Shown here in pieces: positions 1-8,759 of a DNA stretch of 64,000 nucleotides. A program made the translations under genes and the position numbers. Every line of letters begins with the position of its first letter. The first letter of the stretch is position 1. A model generated the notes under the pieces. That model was not told where the DNA came from, searched no databases, and saw only the letters and a list, made by a program, of their open reading frames with translations. The stretch is from Candidatus Zymogenaceae bacterium. Its GTDB lineage: Bacteria > Desulfobacterota > Zymogenia > Zymogenales > Zymogenaceae. The DNA lies in contig JAFGAS010000074.1 of assembly GCA_016933535.1 (NCBI GenBank), forward strand, positions 96,856 to 160,855. Direction: 5' to 3'.

Positions 1-15
1 CACGAACCGTCTCCT

Positions 16-31
16 CCGGATACGTATCCGG
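16..31. other. Perfect 16-bp palindrome CCGGATACGTATCCGG
   Basis: An uninterrupted palindrome lies just beyond the stop codon of the ArsR gene. Its core GATACGTATC recurs in the palindrome at 61934-61945 ahead of gltX. It could be a binding site for a dimeric regulator belonging to a gene left of the window, but nothing else supports a function. Confidence 0.3.
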
Positions 32-38
32 CGATTCT

Positions 39-380
39 CTACTTCGCGTCCCCTTTCATCTGGCCCAGGGCGCTTCGACTGTCCTCGATAACCGATTCCT
101 GCACGTCGGCAACGCAGGTAAAGAAGTTCAGGACGCACGGTATTTTCAGGGTGTAGAAGACCTGCGTCCCCCGTTTTTCATCGTCGATAATACCGGCGCC
201 CTTCAGGATGGAGAGGTGCTTGGAAACCGTGGACATATCCGCGCCGATCATCTCGGTCAAATCCAGTACGCACCGTTCCCGCCGGGCCAGTTCATCCACG
301 ATAAAAAGCCTTGTCGGGTGGGCCAACGCCTTAAAGATACGGGATTTGGCCTCGTAGTATGTCCGTGTCGTTGGATCCAT
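39..380 (-). CDS. ArsR/SmtB-family metalloregulator
   Basis: A 113-residue winged-helix repressor of the ArsR family. The core runs from 'FKALAHPTRL' (about residue 17) through the recognition helix region 'MSTVSKHLSILK' (about 49-60) to a beta wing. The family alpha-3 metal-site motif ELCVCDL appears here as ERCVLDL with only one cysteine (C37), but C82 and C89 follow in the C-terminal part, so a thiol site could use C37/C82/C89 and sense As(III)/Sb(III) or another soft metal. This is inference. The ATG is preceded by a strong GGAGGAG Shine-Dalgarno sequence. Its target is not obvious here; it may regulate genes beyond the left edge. Confidence 0.88.
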   Translation of the reverse strand: MDPTTRTYYEAKSRIFKALAHPTRLFIVDELARRERCVLDLTEMIGADMSTVSKHLSILKGAGIIDDEKRGTQVFYTLKIPCVLNFFTCVADVQESVIEDSRSALGQMKGDAK

Positions 381-622
381 CCTTGGCTCCTCCGCCGTAG
401 TTATTTTATGGGCTTACCTGCATCGGCCGTTTTCTATTGCCGTGGCAAGCGGCCCGGTACTTTCCTGTTTGGCAATATAGCAAAATAATGGGGCCGTGTC
501 AACTAAATTCTTACCTGTCTCCCCAAGAACGGTCCGCCGCCCGGGCGGCCCCATCGACGTTCTGATGAAGCCATATGGTTTCGATCCTTGATCGGCCGGA
601 CCGGCCTATAAGGATGGTTATA

Positions 623-2191
623 TTATCCAAGGATATTCCTGATCTTTTTCAGGAGGTCGCGTATGACAAACGGCTTACCGATAAATCCCGCGGCACCCAT
701 GCCCATAAGGTCGCGGTGTCGATCCTGTTGGCTGAAACCGCTGACCAGGAGGATCTTGGCATCGGGGCGCAGCGAGAGGAGCCGGCTCATCACCTCTTTG
801 CCTCCCATCCCGGGCATCATGATGTCCAACAGGACCAGGTTGATCTCCTTGCCCTTCTCCTCAAAGATGCGGACCCCTTCGGCACCGGAATCCGAATAAA
901 GGACCCGATAGCCGGAGTCCGCCAGAATCCGCCGGAGCATTTTGACTATCTGGGTCTCGTCGTCGACAACGAGGATCGTCTCGGACCCTCCCTCAACCGC
1001 GCCCGATTCCGTTATCGGCGCATCCTGATTATTCTCGGACGCCGGCAGCAGTATGACAAACTGTGTCCCGGCACCGACCTCACTCTTGACATCGATCCAG
1101 CCGCCGTGTGCCTTTACGATATCATTTACGACCGAGAGACCGGGCCCCGCTGTCCCCCTCCCCTTGTTTTTCGAGAAATGGGGCCCACGTATCTGCCGTC
1201 CGGTCCGCTCATCCATACCTGACCCGGTGTCGGAGATACCCACAGCGACGTATGCGCCCGGCGGTATGTCTTTACCCGTCCCGGTCCGATCATCGGGAAC
1301 GCGCGACATGAATGTTTTAATAGTCAATACCCCACCCCCTGGCATGATGTCCCGGGCATTGATGGAAAGGCTCAGCACAATTTGCTTCATCTGTGCCGTA
1401 TCGGCTTTTATCATACTGATGTGCTCGTCCAGGTCAAGCACAATACGAATCGATTTATCGAAGGTCTTCTTTATTAGCTTGTAGACATCCCCGATGACCT
1501 GGTTAATGGACAGCGTCTTGATCTCTGCCTTCCCGCCCCGCAACTGGGACATGATCTGGGAGGTGAGATCGGAGGCGCGCACGGCCGAGTCCTCGATGGC
1601 CGCCAGTCCGTTGAAAAAGACATCCTCTTGGGTCGCCTTGCCCTTGAGAAAGGAGGCGTATCCGAGAATAGTCGCAAGGATGTTGTTAAAATCGTGGGCA
1701 ATGCCTCCGGCCAGCATGCCGATCACCTCGTTCTTTTGGGACATAAGGAGCCGCTCCTCGGTCTCCCTGAGGATCTTCTCGATTTCACGCTTCTGCCTGA
1801 TGCGTGTTTGCGGATATGAGAGTCGTTCGATGAGGCGGGGCAGCATGTCAAGGTATCGGCCGTCGGCATCCCGGACAATAAAGCAGATCGGTCCCAGATC
1901 GTTATACTTTCCCGCGTCTGCCGCTGTCTCGGGACTCGTTATCATGATCATGGGGGGAACGTTGTTTCCTCCGATGAGTTTGTGCAGATCATGAAAAGAG
2001 TCCCGATTTATCGCCGTAATGTCGGCGCAAAGCACATCATAGGCGTCTCTATCGCGTATAGCCGCATGCGCTTGTCTGTCCCCAACGGCATTAACCGCAA
2101 TACCGTGTCGGACAAGCCGTTCCTCCACATAACGGCCGATGTCTTTGTCGTCCCGAATATAGAGGACCTTGATGGGCAATTCTTTTACCAT
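623..2191 (-). CDS. Hybrid sensor histidine kinase/response regulator
   Basis: A 522-residue soluble kinase. Residues about 6-120 form a receiver-like domain (acid pair near 14-15, candidate phospho-acceptor D57) in which the usual conserved lysine is replaced by arginine. A short coiled coil leads to a HisKA domain with the phospho-accepting histidine in 'IAHDFNN' (H166). The HATPase_c part shows the N box 'NARDIMP', G1 'DTGSGMD' and a glycine-rich 'GRGTAGPGL'. A second, intact receiver domain ends the protein ('LVVDDE', 'LLDIMMPGMGG', 'GKPF'). There is no membrane segment, so it senses a cytoplasmic cue or a partner. It lies 105 bp downstream of the dehydratase gene on the same strand and may be co-transcribed. 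AAGGAAAG lies ahead of the ATG. Confidence 0.92.
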   Translation of the reverse strand: MVKELPIKVLYIRDDKDIGRYVEERLVRHGIAVNAVGDRQAHAAIRDRDAYDVLCADITAINRDSFHDLHKLIGGNNVPPMIMITSPETAADAGKYNDLGPICFIVRDADGRYLDMLPRLIERLSYPQTRIRQKREIEKILRETEERLLMSQKNEVIGMLAGGIAHDFNNILATILGYASFLKGKATQEDVFFNGLAAIEDSAVRASDLTSQIMSQLRGGKAEIKTLSINQVIGDVYKLIKKTFDKSIRIVLDLDEHISMIKADTAQMKQIVLSLSINARDIMPGGGVLTIKTFMSRVPDDRTGTGKDIPPGAYVAVGISDTGSGMDERTGRQIRGPHFSKNKGRGTAGPGLSVVNDIVKAHGGWIDVKSEVGAGTQFVILLPASENNQDAPITESGAVEGGSETILVVDDETQIVKMLRRILADSGYRVLYSDSGAEGVRIFEEKGKEINLVLLDIMMPGMGGKEVMSRLLSLRPDAKILLVSGFSQQDRHRDLMGMGAAGFIGKPFVIRDLLKKIRNILG

Positions 2192-2296
2192 GCGTCTTTC
2201 CTTATCGGCCGCCGCTTACGTAAAATATCCAGGGTGAGTAGGGCTGCCGCCGCGGCCCGGGAAACCCGCGCCGTCTCCATCTCGCTCCGACCGAAA

Positions 2297-3727
2297 TCAG
2301 TCCTTTATGCCGGCCAGTCTTTTGACGATCCCCTTCTTTTCTTCGACGTTATAGGTGCCCATGATAGCGATCGCCTCCATAACGGGCGACCCGCCCCCGT
2401 GAACACCTGCATACTGGAGCACTCCCCCAACGGCCGATACGCTAATATCAGAAATGAGGCGAAAACAACGGTACTGGTTTTCGGCGGATATATCGTCGAC
2501 CCGCTTGATATATTTCTGGACAAACACACCCACCTCGGGGCTGAGGTACTCCTCGTCATAGGGCAGCGTCGCGAGAAGCCCCCCCGCCAGATCGCACAGG
2601 ATCTCGTATTCACGATAAATATGCAGCCCCGCGTGCCGCCGGCCGACGTTGCAGTAGACGACGTTGGGAATCCGCGTTCCGGATGGGTGTGCCTGGCTTT
2701 CGGTCGCCGCCGCTATCCCCGCCCCGTATGTGAGCTCGGCCACGCTCACGAGATCTGCCAGCTTGTCCCTGACGTGGGTCGACTTGCCGATACCGTTATA
2801 CTCGGCCACGAGGGCCGCGGCGCCCATCATGAGGTCGGTGACGGCGGGTTTGCACCCCGTGTAGCTGTGGCGGTGGTAGAGGGCAAACAGGAGCGCGAGC
2901 TGTCCGCCGTAGGCCGTTTCGCCCGCCAGGAAAACCCGTTCGTTGGGGATAAAGACGTCATCGAAGATCGTCAGGGAATCGGCCGCCCCGAACCGGGCCA
3001 TCGGGGCGTCGAGCTCCGGCCTGCGCGGCCTGACCTGCGTTGCGCGGGTCACCAGCCTGATGCCCGGGGTGTCGGCCGGCACGGCAAAGGCCACCGCCCA
3101 GTCCGACTCGCTGGCGGTTAGAAACCGGGTCGGAATCGCAATAATCTCTTCGGCGTAGGGTGCCATGGTGTTGTGTGCCTTGGCGCCCCGCACCACGATG
3201 CCGTCTTTCCTGCGCTCAACGATCCTGAGGTAGAGATCGGGATCGGTCTGTTCGTGGGGCCGTTTTGTACGGTCGCCCTTAGCGTCGCTCTGGGCGCAGC
3301 AGCCGACCATGTTTTTTTCCTGAAACGTTTTCAGAAACTCAATAAACCGCCCGTTGTAGTCGGTCTTGTTTTCCTGGTCGCAGGCATACGTAATGACCGA
3401 AAGGGCGTTGACGGCATCGATCCCCATGCACCGCTGAATACACCCCCCGCATCGCTGGCACAGCAGGCGGGTCATCTTCTGTTTCTTCAACAGATCGTCA
3501 CTTGTCTGGTGGACGTGGGTAAAGCGGTTGATCTTATTTTTTGTGAGGTGCGATTCGGCAAAGATAACGTCGGCAAGCGCGGGATCTTCCTGGGCGTCAA
3601 ACGTGATACCGACGATGTTCTTGCCCGCCGCCAGCCTCGGATCGTCCCGCCCGACTACCTCCCCGCCGATATAGACGTTCGGCCTCAAACGCGCCAGGTC
3701 CTCGAAATAGTCCTCTTTTGTCCTCAT
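2297..3727 (-). CDS. 4-hydroxybutyryl-CoA dehydratase / 4-HPA hydroxylase superfamily enzyme
   Basis: A 476-residue protein of the 4-hydroxyphenylacetate 3-monooxygenase / 4-hydroxybutyryl-CoA dehydratase superfamily. The [4Fe-4S] ligand pattern of the dehydratase (AbfD: CX3C plus HX6C) is present: C96-X3-C100 and H285-X6-C292. That separates it from the cluster-free flavin monooxygenases of the same fold. Such enzymes convert 4-hydroxybutyryl-CoA to crotonyl-CoA (or isomerise vinylacetyl-CoA) and are oxygen-sensitive, which fits an anaerobe. Extra cysteines (C90, C93) flank the first pair. No CoA-transferase or 4-hydroxybutyrate dehydrogenase gene is adjacent, so the exact acyl-CoA substrate is unknown. 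The ATG has a strong GGGAGGAG ribosome site. Confidence 0.85.
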   Translation of the reverse strand: MRTKEDYFEDLARLRPNVYIGGEVVGRDDPRLAAGKNIVGITFDAQEDPALADVIFAESHLTKNKINRFTHVHQTSDDLLKKQKMTRLLCQRCGGCIQRCMGIDAVNALSVITYACDQENKTDYNGRFIEFLKTFQEKNMVGCCAQSDAKGDRTKRPHEQTDPDLYLRIVERRKDGIVVRGAKAHNTMAPYAEEIIAIPTRFLTASESDWAVAFAVPADTPGIRLVTRATQVRPRRPELDAPMARFGAADSLTIFDDVFIPNERVFLAGETAYGGQLALLFALYHRHSYTGCKPAVTDLMMGAAALVAEYNGIGKSTHVRDKLADLVSVAELTYGAGIAAATESQAHPSGTRIPNVVYCNVGRRHAGLHIYREYEILCDLAGGLLATLPYDEEYLSPEVGVFVQKYIKRVDDISAENQYRCFRLISDISVSAVGGVLQYAGVHGGGSPVMEAIAIMGTYNVEEKKGIVKRLAGIKD

Positions 3728-4167
3728 AATCGGCTCCTCCCAATGATCTCACCGTGTTTTTAGCTCCTGCCGTATTAAGGAAACGTCAACCGATCCGTTC
3801 GGATCGGTCTTATCCCGGACCCGGAGCTAGAAAGCATCTGTACGGTCATTCATTTCGTACGCCGGCGCAGACGGACATCAGGACGGGTGATGTGTCGCAG
3901 AAGACGGCGCACACGGGATACCCCCCTCCCGCGTGCGTCCGAAAGTTGATAGAATAAGTGCATTATATGAAATTGAATCGAAAAAGGGACATGCCTGCTG
4001 CCCTATAACAGCCCGGTATAGACCGGCCTTTATGAATCATTATTTCTATTGTAGCATTTTTGTTTTATAAGACAAGCCATTTATATTTGAACAGGAGAGC
4101 CCCGTTGGCCCGAAGAGGACGACGGACTGCCGATATCATGGGAATCGCCCTTGGCTTCATAATTTTT
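3728..4167. other. Intergenic region with hairpin 3789-3808
   Basis: About 440 bp lie between the dehydratase and the copper ATPase. I see no convincing gene. An 8-bp inverted repeat, ACCGATCC-GTTC-GGATCGGT at 3789-3808, lies upstream of the dehydratase start and could be an operator or RNA hairpin. The AT-rich stretch 4020-4085 could hold a promoter, but no clear hexamer pair is visible. Confidence 0.4.
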
Positions 4168-6339
4168 TCACAGTTTTTTGAACTTCAATAGGAGCGAGTT
4201 TGTCACCACCGACACCGAGCTCATGGCCATCGCCCCACCGGCGATGATCGGGTTGAGGAGACCCAGCGCCGCGATCGGGATGCCGACGGTATTGTAGATG
4301 AGCGCCCAGAACATATTCTGCCTGATTTTGGCCATAGTGGCCTTGGAGAGCTGGATAGATCGCGGGATATCGGCAAGCTCGTCTTTCATGATGACGATAT
4401 TGCCGGCCTCCATCGCCACATCGGTTCCGCTGCGCATGGCGATCCCGATGTCGGCCTGGGCCAGCGCCGGGGCGTCGTTGATCCCGTCGCCGACCATACC
4501 CACCGTCCCTTTCTTCTGAAGCTCCTTCACGTGAGCGGCCTTATCGGCCGGCAGCACGCCGGCAAAAACGTGATCGATGCCTGCCTGTCCGGCGATAGCC
4601 GCGGCGGTCGCCTCGTTGTCGCCGGTTATCAGGTAGGTCTCTATCCCCATCCGCTTGAGGGTCGCCACCGCAGCCGGAGCGGTCTCTTTGATGGTATCTG
4701 CCACCGCAACGATACCTTGCACACGGCCGCCACGGGCCAGCACCATGGCCGTCTTTCCCTCGCGCTGGAGGGTAGATATCCTTTCGGCAACCGCCGACAG
4801 GTTGACTCGCTGTTGTTCCATGAGCCCGGCGTTGCCCAGGCGATAGGTCTTGCCGTCTATTTTGCCGGTAACACCGGCCCCCGCAACGGCGGCAAAATCC
4901 GTGACGCCGACCGTCCGCAGCCCCCGCTCCTTGGCCAGCGCCACGATAGGCTCGGCTAACGGGTGTTCGGAATTTATTTCGAGAGATGCCGCCAGAGACA
5001 GTACGTCGGCCTCCGATTGGGAGTCTACGGGAATAATATCGGTAACGGAGGGCTTGCCAGTGGTGATCGTGCCGGTCTTGTCAAACACGATGTATTTCAA
5101 TTTATGCACGGTCTCCAGTACGTCTCCTCCCTTGATGAGGATCCCCTCCCGGGCTCCCCGCCCGGTTCCAACCATGATCGCGGTGGGGGTGGCAAGGCCC
5201 AGCGCGCAGGGACACGAGATGACCAATACCGCGATGGCCGCCATCAGGGCAAAGGCAAACTCCCGCCCGACCACGAAATACCAGACGAGAAACGTCAGTA
5301 TAGCCGTCCCGATGACAAAGGGAACGAACCAGGCCGACACCACGTCGGCAAACCGCTGGATCGGCGCCTTGGCGGTCTGGGCGTCCTCGATGAGCCGGAT
5401 GATCCGGGCCAGCGTCGTGTCACCGCCGACCTTACCGGCGACAAAGGTAAAGGCCCCGCTTTTATTCATCGTTCCCCCGATGACGATGTCTCCCGCCGTC
5501 TTATCGACCGGGATGCTTTCACCGGTAATCATGCTCTCGTCGACGGCCGACTCCCCCCGAACGATCGCACCGTCTACGGGGACGGACTCCCCGGGCCGCA
5601 CAATGATATGATCCCCCACGCGGACCTGCTCGATGGGTATTTTGACCTCTGCACCGTCCCGAACGACGGCGGCAATCTTCGGGGAGAGCTCCATCAGCTT
5701 CTTTATGGCGTCCGACGTCCTGCCCTTGGCTGCGGCTTCGAGGTATTTGCCGAGTATTACGAACGTGATGAGGATCGTGGACGTCTCGAAATACTGGTGG
5801 GACGCTGGATTGAACAGCAAGACCCAGACGCTGTATAGATACGCCGCGCTGGTGCCCGTGGCCACCAGCGTATCCATATTGGCGCTCCAGTTCCTGAGGG
5901 CTCCCCACATCCCGCGATAGAACCGGGCGCCGACGATAAACTGCACCGGCGTGGCCAACAGCCACAGGATATAGCCCTGATAGGGAATAACGATTCCCAG
6001 TCCCATGAGGACCATGGAGATGATAAAGGAGGGGACGGCGAAAAAGAGGCTCATAATAAAGAGACGCCGAACCTTGGCAATCTCGCGCCGCTGGCCCTCT
6101 TGCTGTTTGGCAAGGTCGGCGCCGGGATCGTAGACCGTCGCCCCGTACCCCCTGTCCTTGACGATGGAGATCAGGTTGTCGGCGTCGATTTTCTTCTCAT
6201 CGAAAGCGACGGTGGCCTTTTCCGTCGCGAAGTTTACGTTGACCTCGGCCACCCCGTCGGTCTTTGCCAGCGCCTTGGTGACCGTATTGACACAGTTGGC
6301 GCAGGTCATACCCGTTATTGTGAGAATCGTCTTTTCCAT
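4168..6339 (-). CDS. copA: Cu(+)-translocating P1B-type ATPase
   Basis: Heavy-metal P-type ATPase of 723 residues that exports Cu(+) (or Ag(+)) across the inner membrane. In order: one N-terminal HMA domain with 'GMTCANC', paired transmembrane helices, the actuator domain with 'TGES', the ion-binding 'CPCALGLATP', the phosphorylation site 'DKTGT', the 'SEHPLA' nucleotide-binding motif and the hinge 'GDGINDAPAL'. CPC plus HMA identifies a P1B-1 type. A TTG codon six residues earlier keeps the frame open, but the GGAGG ribosome site falls inside that extension, so I start at the ATG at 6339. No CsoR or CueR regulator gene is adjacent. The gene is divergent from the Rrf2 regulator gene. Confidence 0.95.
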   Translation of the reverse strand: MEKTILTITGMTCANCVNTVTKALAKTDGVAEVNVNFATEKATVAFDEKKIDADNLISIVKDRGYGATVYDPGADLAKQQEGQRREIAKVRRLFIMSLFFAVPSFIISMVLMGLGIVIPYQGYILWLLATPVQFIVGARFYRGMWGALRNWSANMDTLVATGTSAAYLYSVWVLLFNPASHQYFETSTILITFVILGKYLEAAAKGRTSDAIKKLMELSPKIAAVVRDGAEVKIPIEQVRVGDHIIVRPGESVPVDGAIVRGESAVDESMITGESIPVDKTAGDIVIGGTMNKSGAFTFVAGKVGGDTTLARIIRLIEDAQTAKAPIQRFADVVSAWFVPFVIGTAILTFLVWYFVVGREFAFALMAAIAVLVISCPCALGLATPTAIMVGTGRGAREGILIKGGDVLETVHKLKYIVFDKTGTITTGKPSVTDIIPVDSQSEADVLSLAASLEINSEHPLAEPIVALAKERGLRTVGVTDFAAVAGAGVTGKIDGKTYRLGNAGLMEQQRVNLSAVAERISTLQREGKTAMVLARGGRVQGIVAVADTIKETAPAAVATLKRMGIETYLITGDNEATAAAIAGQAGIDHVFAGVLPADKAAHVKELQKKGTVGMVGDGINDAPALAQADIGIAMRSGTDVAMEAGNIVIMKDELADIPRSIQLSKATMAKIRQNMFWALIYNTVGIPIAALGLLNPIIAGGAMAMSSVSVVTNSLLLKFKKL

Positions 6340-6556
6340 CTCAATCTTTTCCTCCAATCATCCTCAACGGACCGTGCATCGGCCGGCCGAGGCGGGTCAT
6401 GTCCATCTGAGCACCTGTCTTGCATATGTCCTGATCCGTCAACAGTCGGCTGCGATCCATGCGTCCCAATCCCGATCAACCACCCGTCACCGCCCGATAC
6501 CCCTGCCGCAACATCCGCCTCGGGGGCTATAGTGACCATACAATCTAATTACTACT

Positions 6557-6585
6557 AATTTAATATGCTTTTCTCCTGTTGTCAA
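6557..6585 (-). promoter_or_regulatory. Candidate copA promoter
   Basis: On the minus strand TTGACA (6580-6585) is followed after 17 bp by TAAATT (6557-6562). This would give a leader of about 200 nt before copA. No metal-regulator operator was recognised in it. Confidence 0.5.
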
Positions 6586-6631
6586 ACAATAAATAGGCCC
6601 AAAACCTTCGAAAGACATCAGGACATTTCGC

Positions 6632-6660
6632 TTGACAAAACGGTCCGTGATGAGTATTAT
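6632..6660 (+). promoter_or_regulatory. Sigma70-type promoter of the Rrf2/isc gene train
   Basis: TTGACA (6632-6637), a 17-bp spacer and TATTAT (6655-6660) form a near-consensus promoter about 40 bp before the Rrf2 start codon. Confidence 0.75.
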
Positions 6661-6689
6661 ACTATTATATCTATTGAATTGATAGTATA
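6658..6689. promoter_or_regulatory. Inverted repeat overlapping the -10 element (probable Rrf2 operator)
   Basis: TATACTAT (6658-6665) and ATAGTATA (6682-6689) are perfect inverted arms separated by 16 bp. The left arm overlaps the -10 box, a typical position for negative autoregulation by an Rrf2/IscR-family dimer. Binding by the neighbouring regulator is inferred from position only. Confidence 0.6.
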
Positions 6690-6699
6690 TAGGTTTGTT

Positions 6700-7140
6700 A
6701 TGAGACTGTCTACAAGGGTCAGGTATGGTGTTCGTTTAATGCTTTCGCTTGCCGAAAACTGGGGCAAGGGTCCGATGATGCTCAGCGACATCGCCCGCCG
6801 GCAAGAGATATCCGAAAAGTATCTCTCTCTCATTGTGATACCGCTCAGGACCAAGGGGCTGATTAATTCTACCCGCGGGGCTCACGGCGGATACGAGCTT
6901 TCCAGCCCCCCCGAACAAATAACCGTGGAGCAGATCCTGGAGGCGATCGAGGGAAGGCCCTCTCTGGTAGATTGTATCGACAACGGCACCCGGTGCCCCC
7001 GGGCCGGCCAATGCGTTACCCGGGATATCTGGTCGGCCCTCGGAGATACGATTACTCAAGCGCTTGATTCGGTCAGTCTTGATCAGCTCATCGAGATGAA
7101 ACGAAACAAATCCGAAAAGGCCGTTACCTATGCCATCTGA
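6700..7140 (+). CDS. Rrf2-family transcriptional regulator (IscR-like)
   Basis: A 146-residue winged-helix regulator starting 'MRLSTRVRYGVRLM', the typical Rrf2 N terminus. The frame is open further upstream, but that extension would cover the promoter, so the start at 6700 is chosen. Three cysteines in a CX6CX5C arrangement ('CIDNGTRC' then 'PRAGQC') sit where IscR and its relatives bind an Fe-S cluster. It heads the IscS-IscU-MnmA-FdhD-CysK-MetX-MetW train and overlies an inverted repeat in its own promoter, so it probably senses Fe-S or cysteine status and represses the cluster. A CymR-like cysteine regulator is the alternative. Confidence 0.9.
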   Translation: MRLSTRVRYGVRLMLSLAENWGKGPMMLSDIARRQEISEKYLSLIVIPLRTKGLINSTRGAHGGYELSSPPEQITVEQILEAIEGRPSLVDCIDNGTRCPRAGQCVTRDIWSALGDTITQALDSVSLDQLIEMKRNKSEKAVTYAI

Positions 7141-7210
7141 CTGACCGGACAATACGGCCGTCGAAAAACCGATGCTCCCAAAAAAGCACCGTGCATCAAT
7201 GAGGCGAGCG

Positions 7211-8398
7211 ATGAAGCGTATATATCTGGACTATGCGGCAACCACCCCGGCCGATCCACGGGTGATCGACGAGATGCTTCCCTTTTTCACCGAACACTTC
7301 GGTAATCCATCGAGCGTTCACTCGTTCGGTCAGGAGACAAAGAGCGCTGTAGAGGCCGCCCGAGAAACCGTTTCAGGACTCCTCGGCGCCGCACCCGATG
7401 AGATCGTTTTCGTCTCGGGGGCAACCGAGGCTAACAACACGGCCCTGAAGGGAACGGCATTTGCCAAACGGGACAAGGGAAACCATATCATTACGTCAGC
7501 TATCGAGCACCACAGCGTTTCAGAAACGGTTGCCGCCCTCAAGAAGGAGGGGTTTCGCATTACGAACCTCCCCGTCGACCGGTACGGCATGGTCGATCCC
7601 GACGACGTGAAAAAAGCGATAGACGAAAAGACTATTCTTATTTCTATCATGCACGCCAATAACGAGATCGGAACGATCCAGCCGATCGCCGAGATCGGTA
7701 AGATAGCCCGGGAGCGGTCGATTACCTTTCACACCGACGCCGTGCAGAGCCTCGGTCACATCCCTGTTAACGTCGACGATCTTGACGTCGATCTCCTGTC
7801 CGGTTCGTCTCACAAATTCTACGGGCCCAAGGGCGTCGGTTTTCTCTATGTGCGCAAGGGGACGAAGCTCACTGCGCTCCTTTTCGGCGGCGACCAGGAA
7901 AAACGGCGGCGCGCCGGTACCCATAACACGCCCGGAATCGTCGGGACGGCAGCGGCCGCCCGAATTGCCCATGAATCGATGGCCGAAGAGTCCGTCCGCG
8001 AGGCCGTCCTTCGCGATAGGCTTATCAAAGGAATCACCGGTGCCGTACAGGACGCGAGTCTCAACGGCCACCCGACTATGAGGCTTCCCAACAATGCCAA
8101 CATCTCTTTTCATTTCATCGAAGGGGAATCGATCCTCCTGTCCCTGGACATGGAAGGAATCGCCGCCTCGTCCGGGTCGGCCTGCACGTCATCGACGCTG
8201 GAGCCTTCCCACGTGCTGCTGGCCATTGGGCTTTCCCATGAAGTGGCCCACGGGTCGATCAGGTTTTCTCTCGGTCGGTGGACGACCGATGAGGATGTGG
8301 CCCGGGTTATCGAAGTGCTTCCCGGGATTGTCTCGAGGCTGCGCGTGATGTCACCACTTTTCGCGGAAAGGACAAGCCATGGAATCGTACAGCGATAA
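7211..8398 (+). CDS. iscS: Cysteine desulfurase (IscS/NifS family)
   Basis: PLP-dependent enzyme converting cysteine to alanine and an enzyme-bound persulfide that feeds Fe-S assembly and tRNA thiolation. The start is taken at 'MKRIYLDYAATTP', since earlier in-frame codons lack family similarity. The PLP lysine lies in 'SGSSHKFYGPKG' (K202) and the catalytic loop cysteine in 'SGSACTSS' (C325). 395 residues is typical. The 3' end overlaps iscU by 20 bp, implying translational coupling. It lacks the long loop of group II enzymes, so it belongs to the NifS/IscS group. Confidence 0.95.
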   Translation: MKRIYLDYAATTPADPRVIDEMLPFFTEHFGNPSSVHSFGQETKSAVEAARETVSGLLGAAPDEIVFVSGATEANNTALKGTAFAKRDKGNHIITSAIEHHSVSETVAALKKEGFRITNLPVDRYGMVDPDDVKKAIDEKTILISIMHANNEIGTIQPIAEIGKIARERSITFHTDAVQSLGHIPVNVDDLDVDLLSGSSHKFYGPKGVGFLYVRKGTKLTALLFGGDQEKRRRAGTHNTPGIVGTAAAARIAHESMAEESVREAVLRDRLIKGITGAVQDASLNGHPTMRLPNNANISFHFIEGESILLSLDMEGIAASSGSACTSSTLEPSHVLLAIGLSHEVAHGSIRFSLGRWTTDEDVARVIEVLPGIVSRLRVMSPLFAERTSHGIVQR

Positions 8399-8759
8399 GG
8401 TAATGGATCATTTTAGAAAACCCCGAAACGTCGGGGCGATCGACGACGCCGACGGCGTGGGCAAAGAAGGCAACCCCATGTGCGGCGACATCATGGAGCT
8501 CTCCATCAAGGTCAAGGACGACACGATCATCGACGCAAAATTTCGCACCTTCGGCTGCGGTGCGGCCATTGCCACCAGCTCCATGATCACCGAGATGATC
8601 AAGGGAAAGTCGATCCAGGACGCCCTTAAAATTTCAAACAGGGCAGTCGCCGAAGCCCTTGATGGCTTACCCGCAAAAAAAATGCACTGCTCGGTACTGG
8701 CCGCCGATGCCCTCAAAAAGGCGGTCGACGATTACCGGGAGCATCGGAAAGCCCTATGA
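8379..8759 (+). CDS. iscU: Fe-S cluster assembly scaffold IscU/NifU-N
   Basis: A 126-residue scaffold on which [2Fe-2S]/[4Fe-4S] clusters are built from IscS-derived sulfur. The three ligand cysteines are present: C35 in 'GNPMCGD' with the adjacent conserved aspartate, C60 in 'TFGCGAA' and C104 in 'KMHCSVLA'. The LPPVK chaperone-recognition motif appears as 'LPAKK'. Overlaps iscS by 20 bp and mnmA by 4 bp (ATGA). No HscA/HscB, ferredoxin or IscA genes follow, so this is a minimal ISC set of the kind seen in anaerobes. Confidence 0.95.
   Translation: MESYSDKVMDHFRKPRNVGAIDDADGVGKEGNPMCGDIMELSIKVKDDTIIDAKFRTFGCGAAIATSSMITEMIKGKSIQDALKISNRAVAEALDGLPAKKMHCSVLAADALKKAVDDYREHRKAL

Noticed and set aside
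6315..6539. A 74-codon frame on the minus strand overlapping the start of copA, considered as a leader peptide.
   Set aside because: No ribosome site and no recognisable metal-binding pattern beyond a few scattered residues; it looks like chance open frame in GC-rich DNA.
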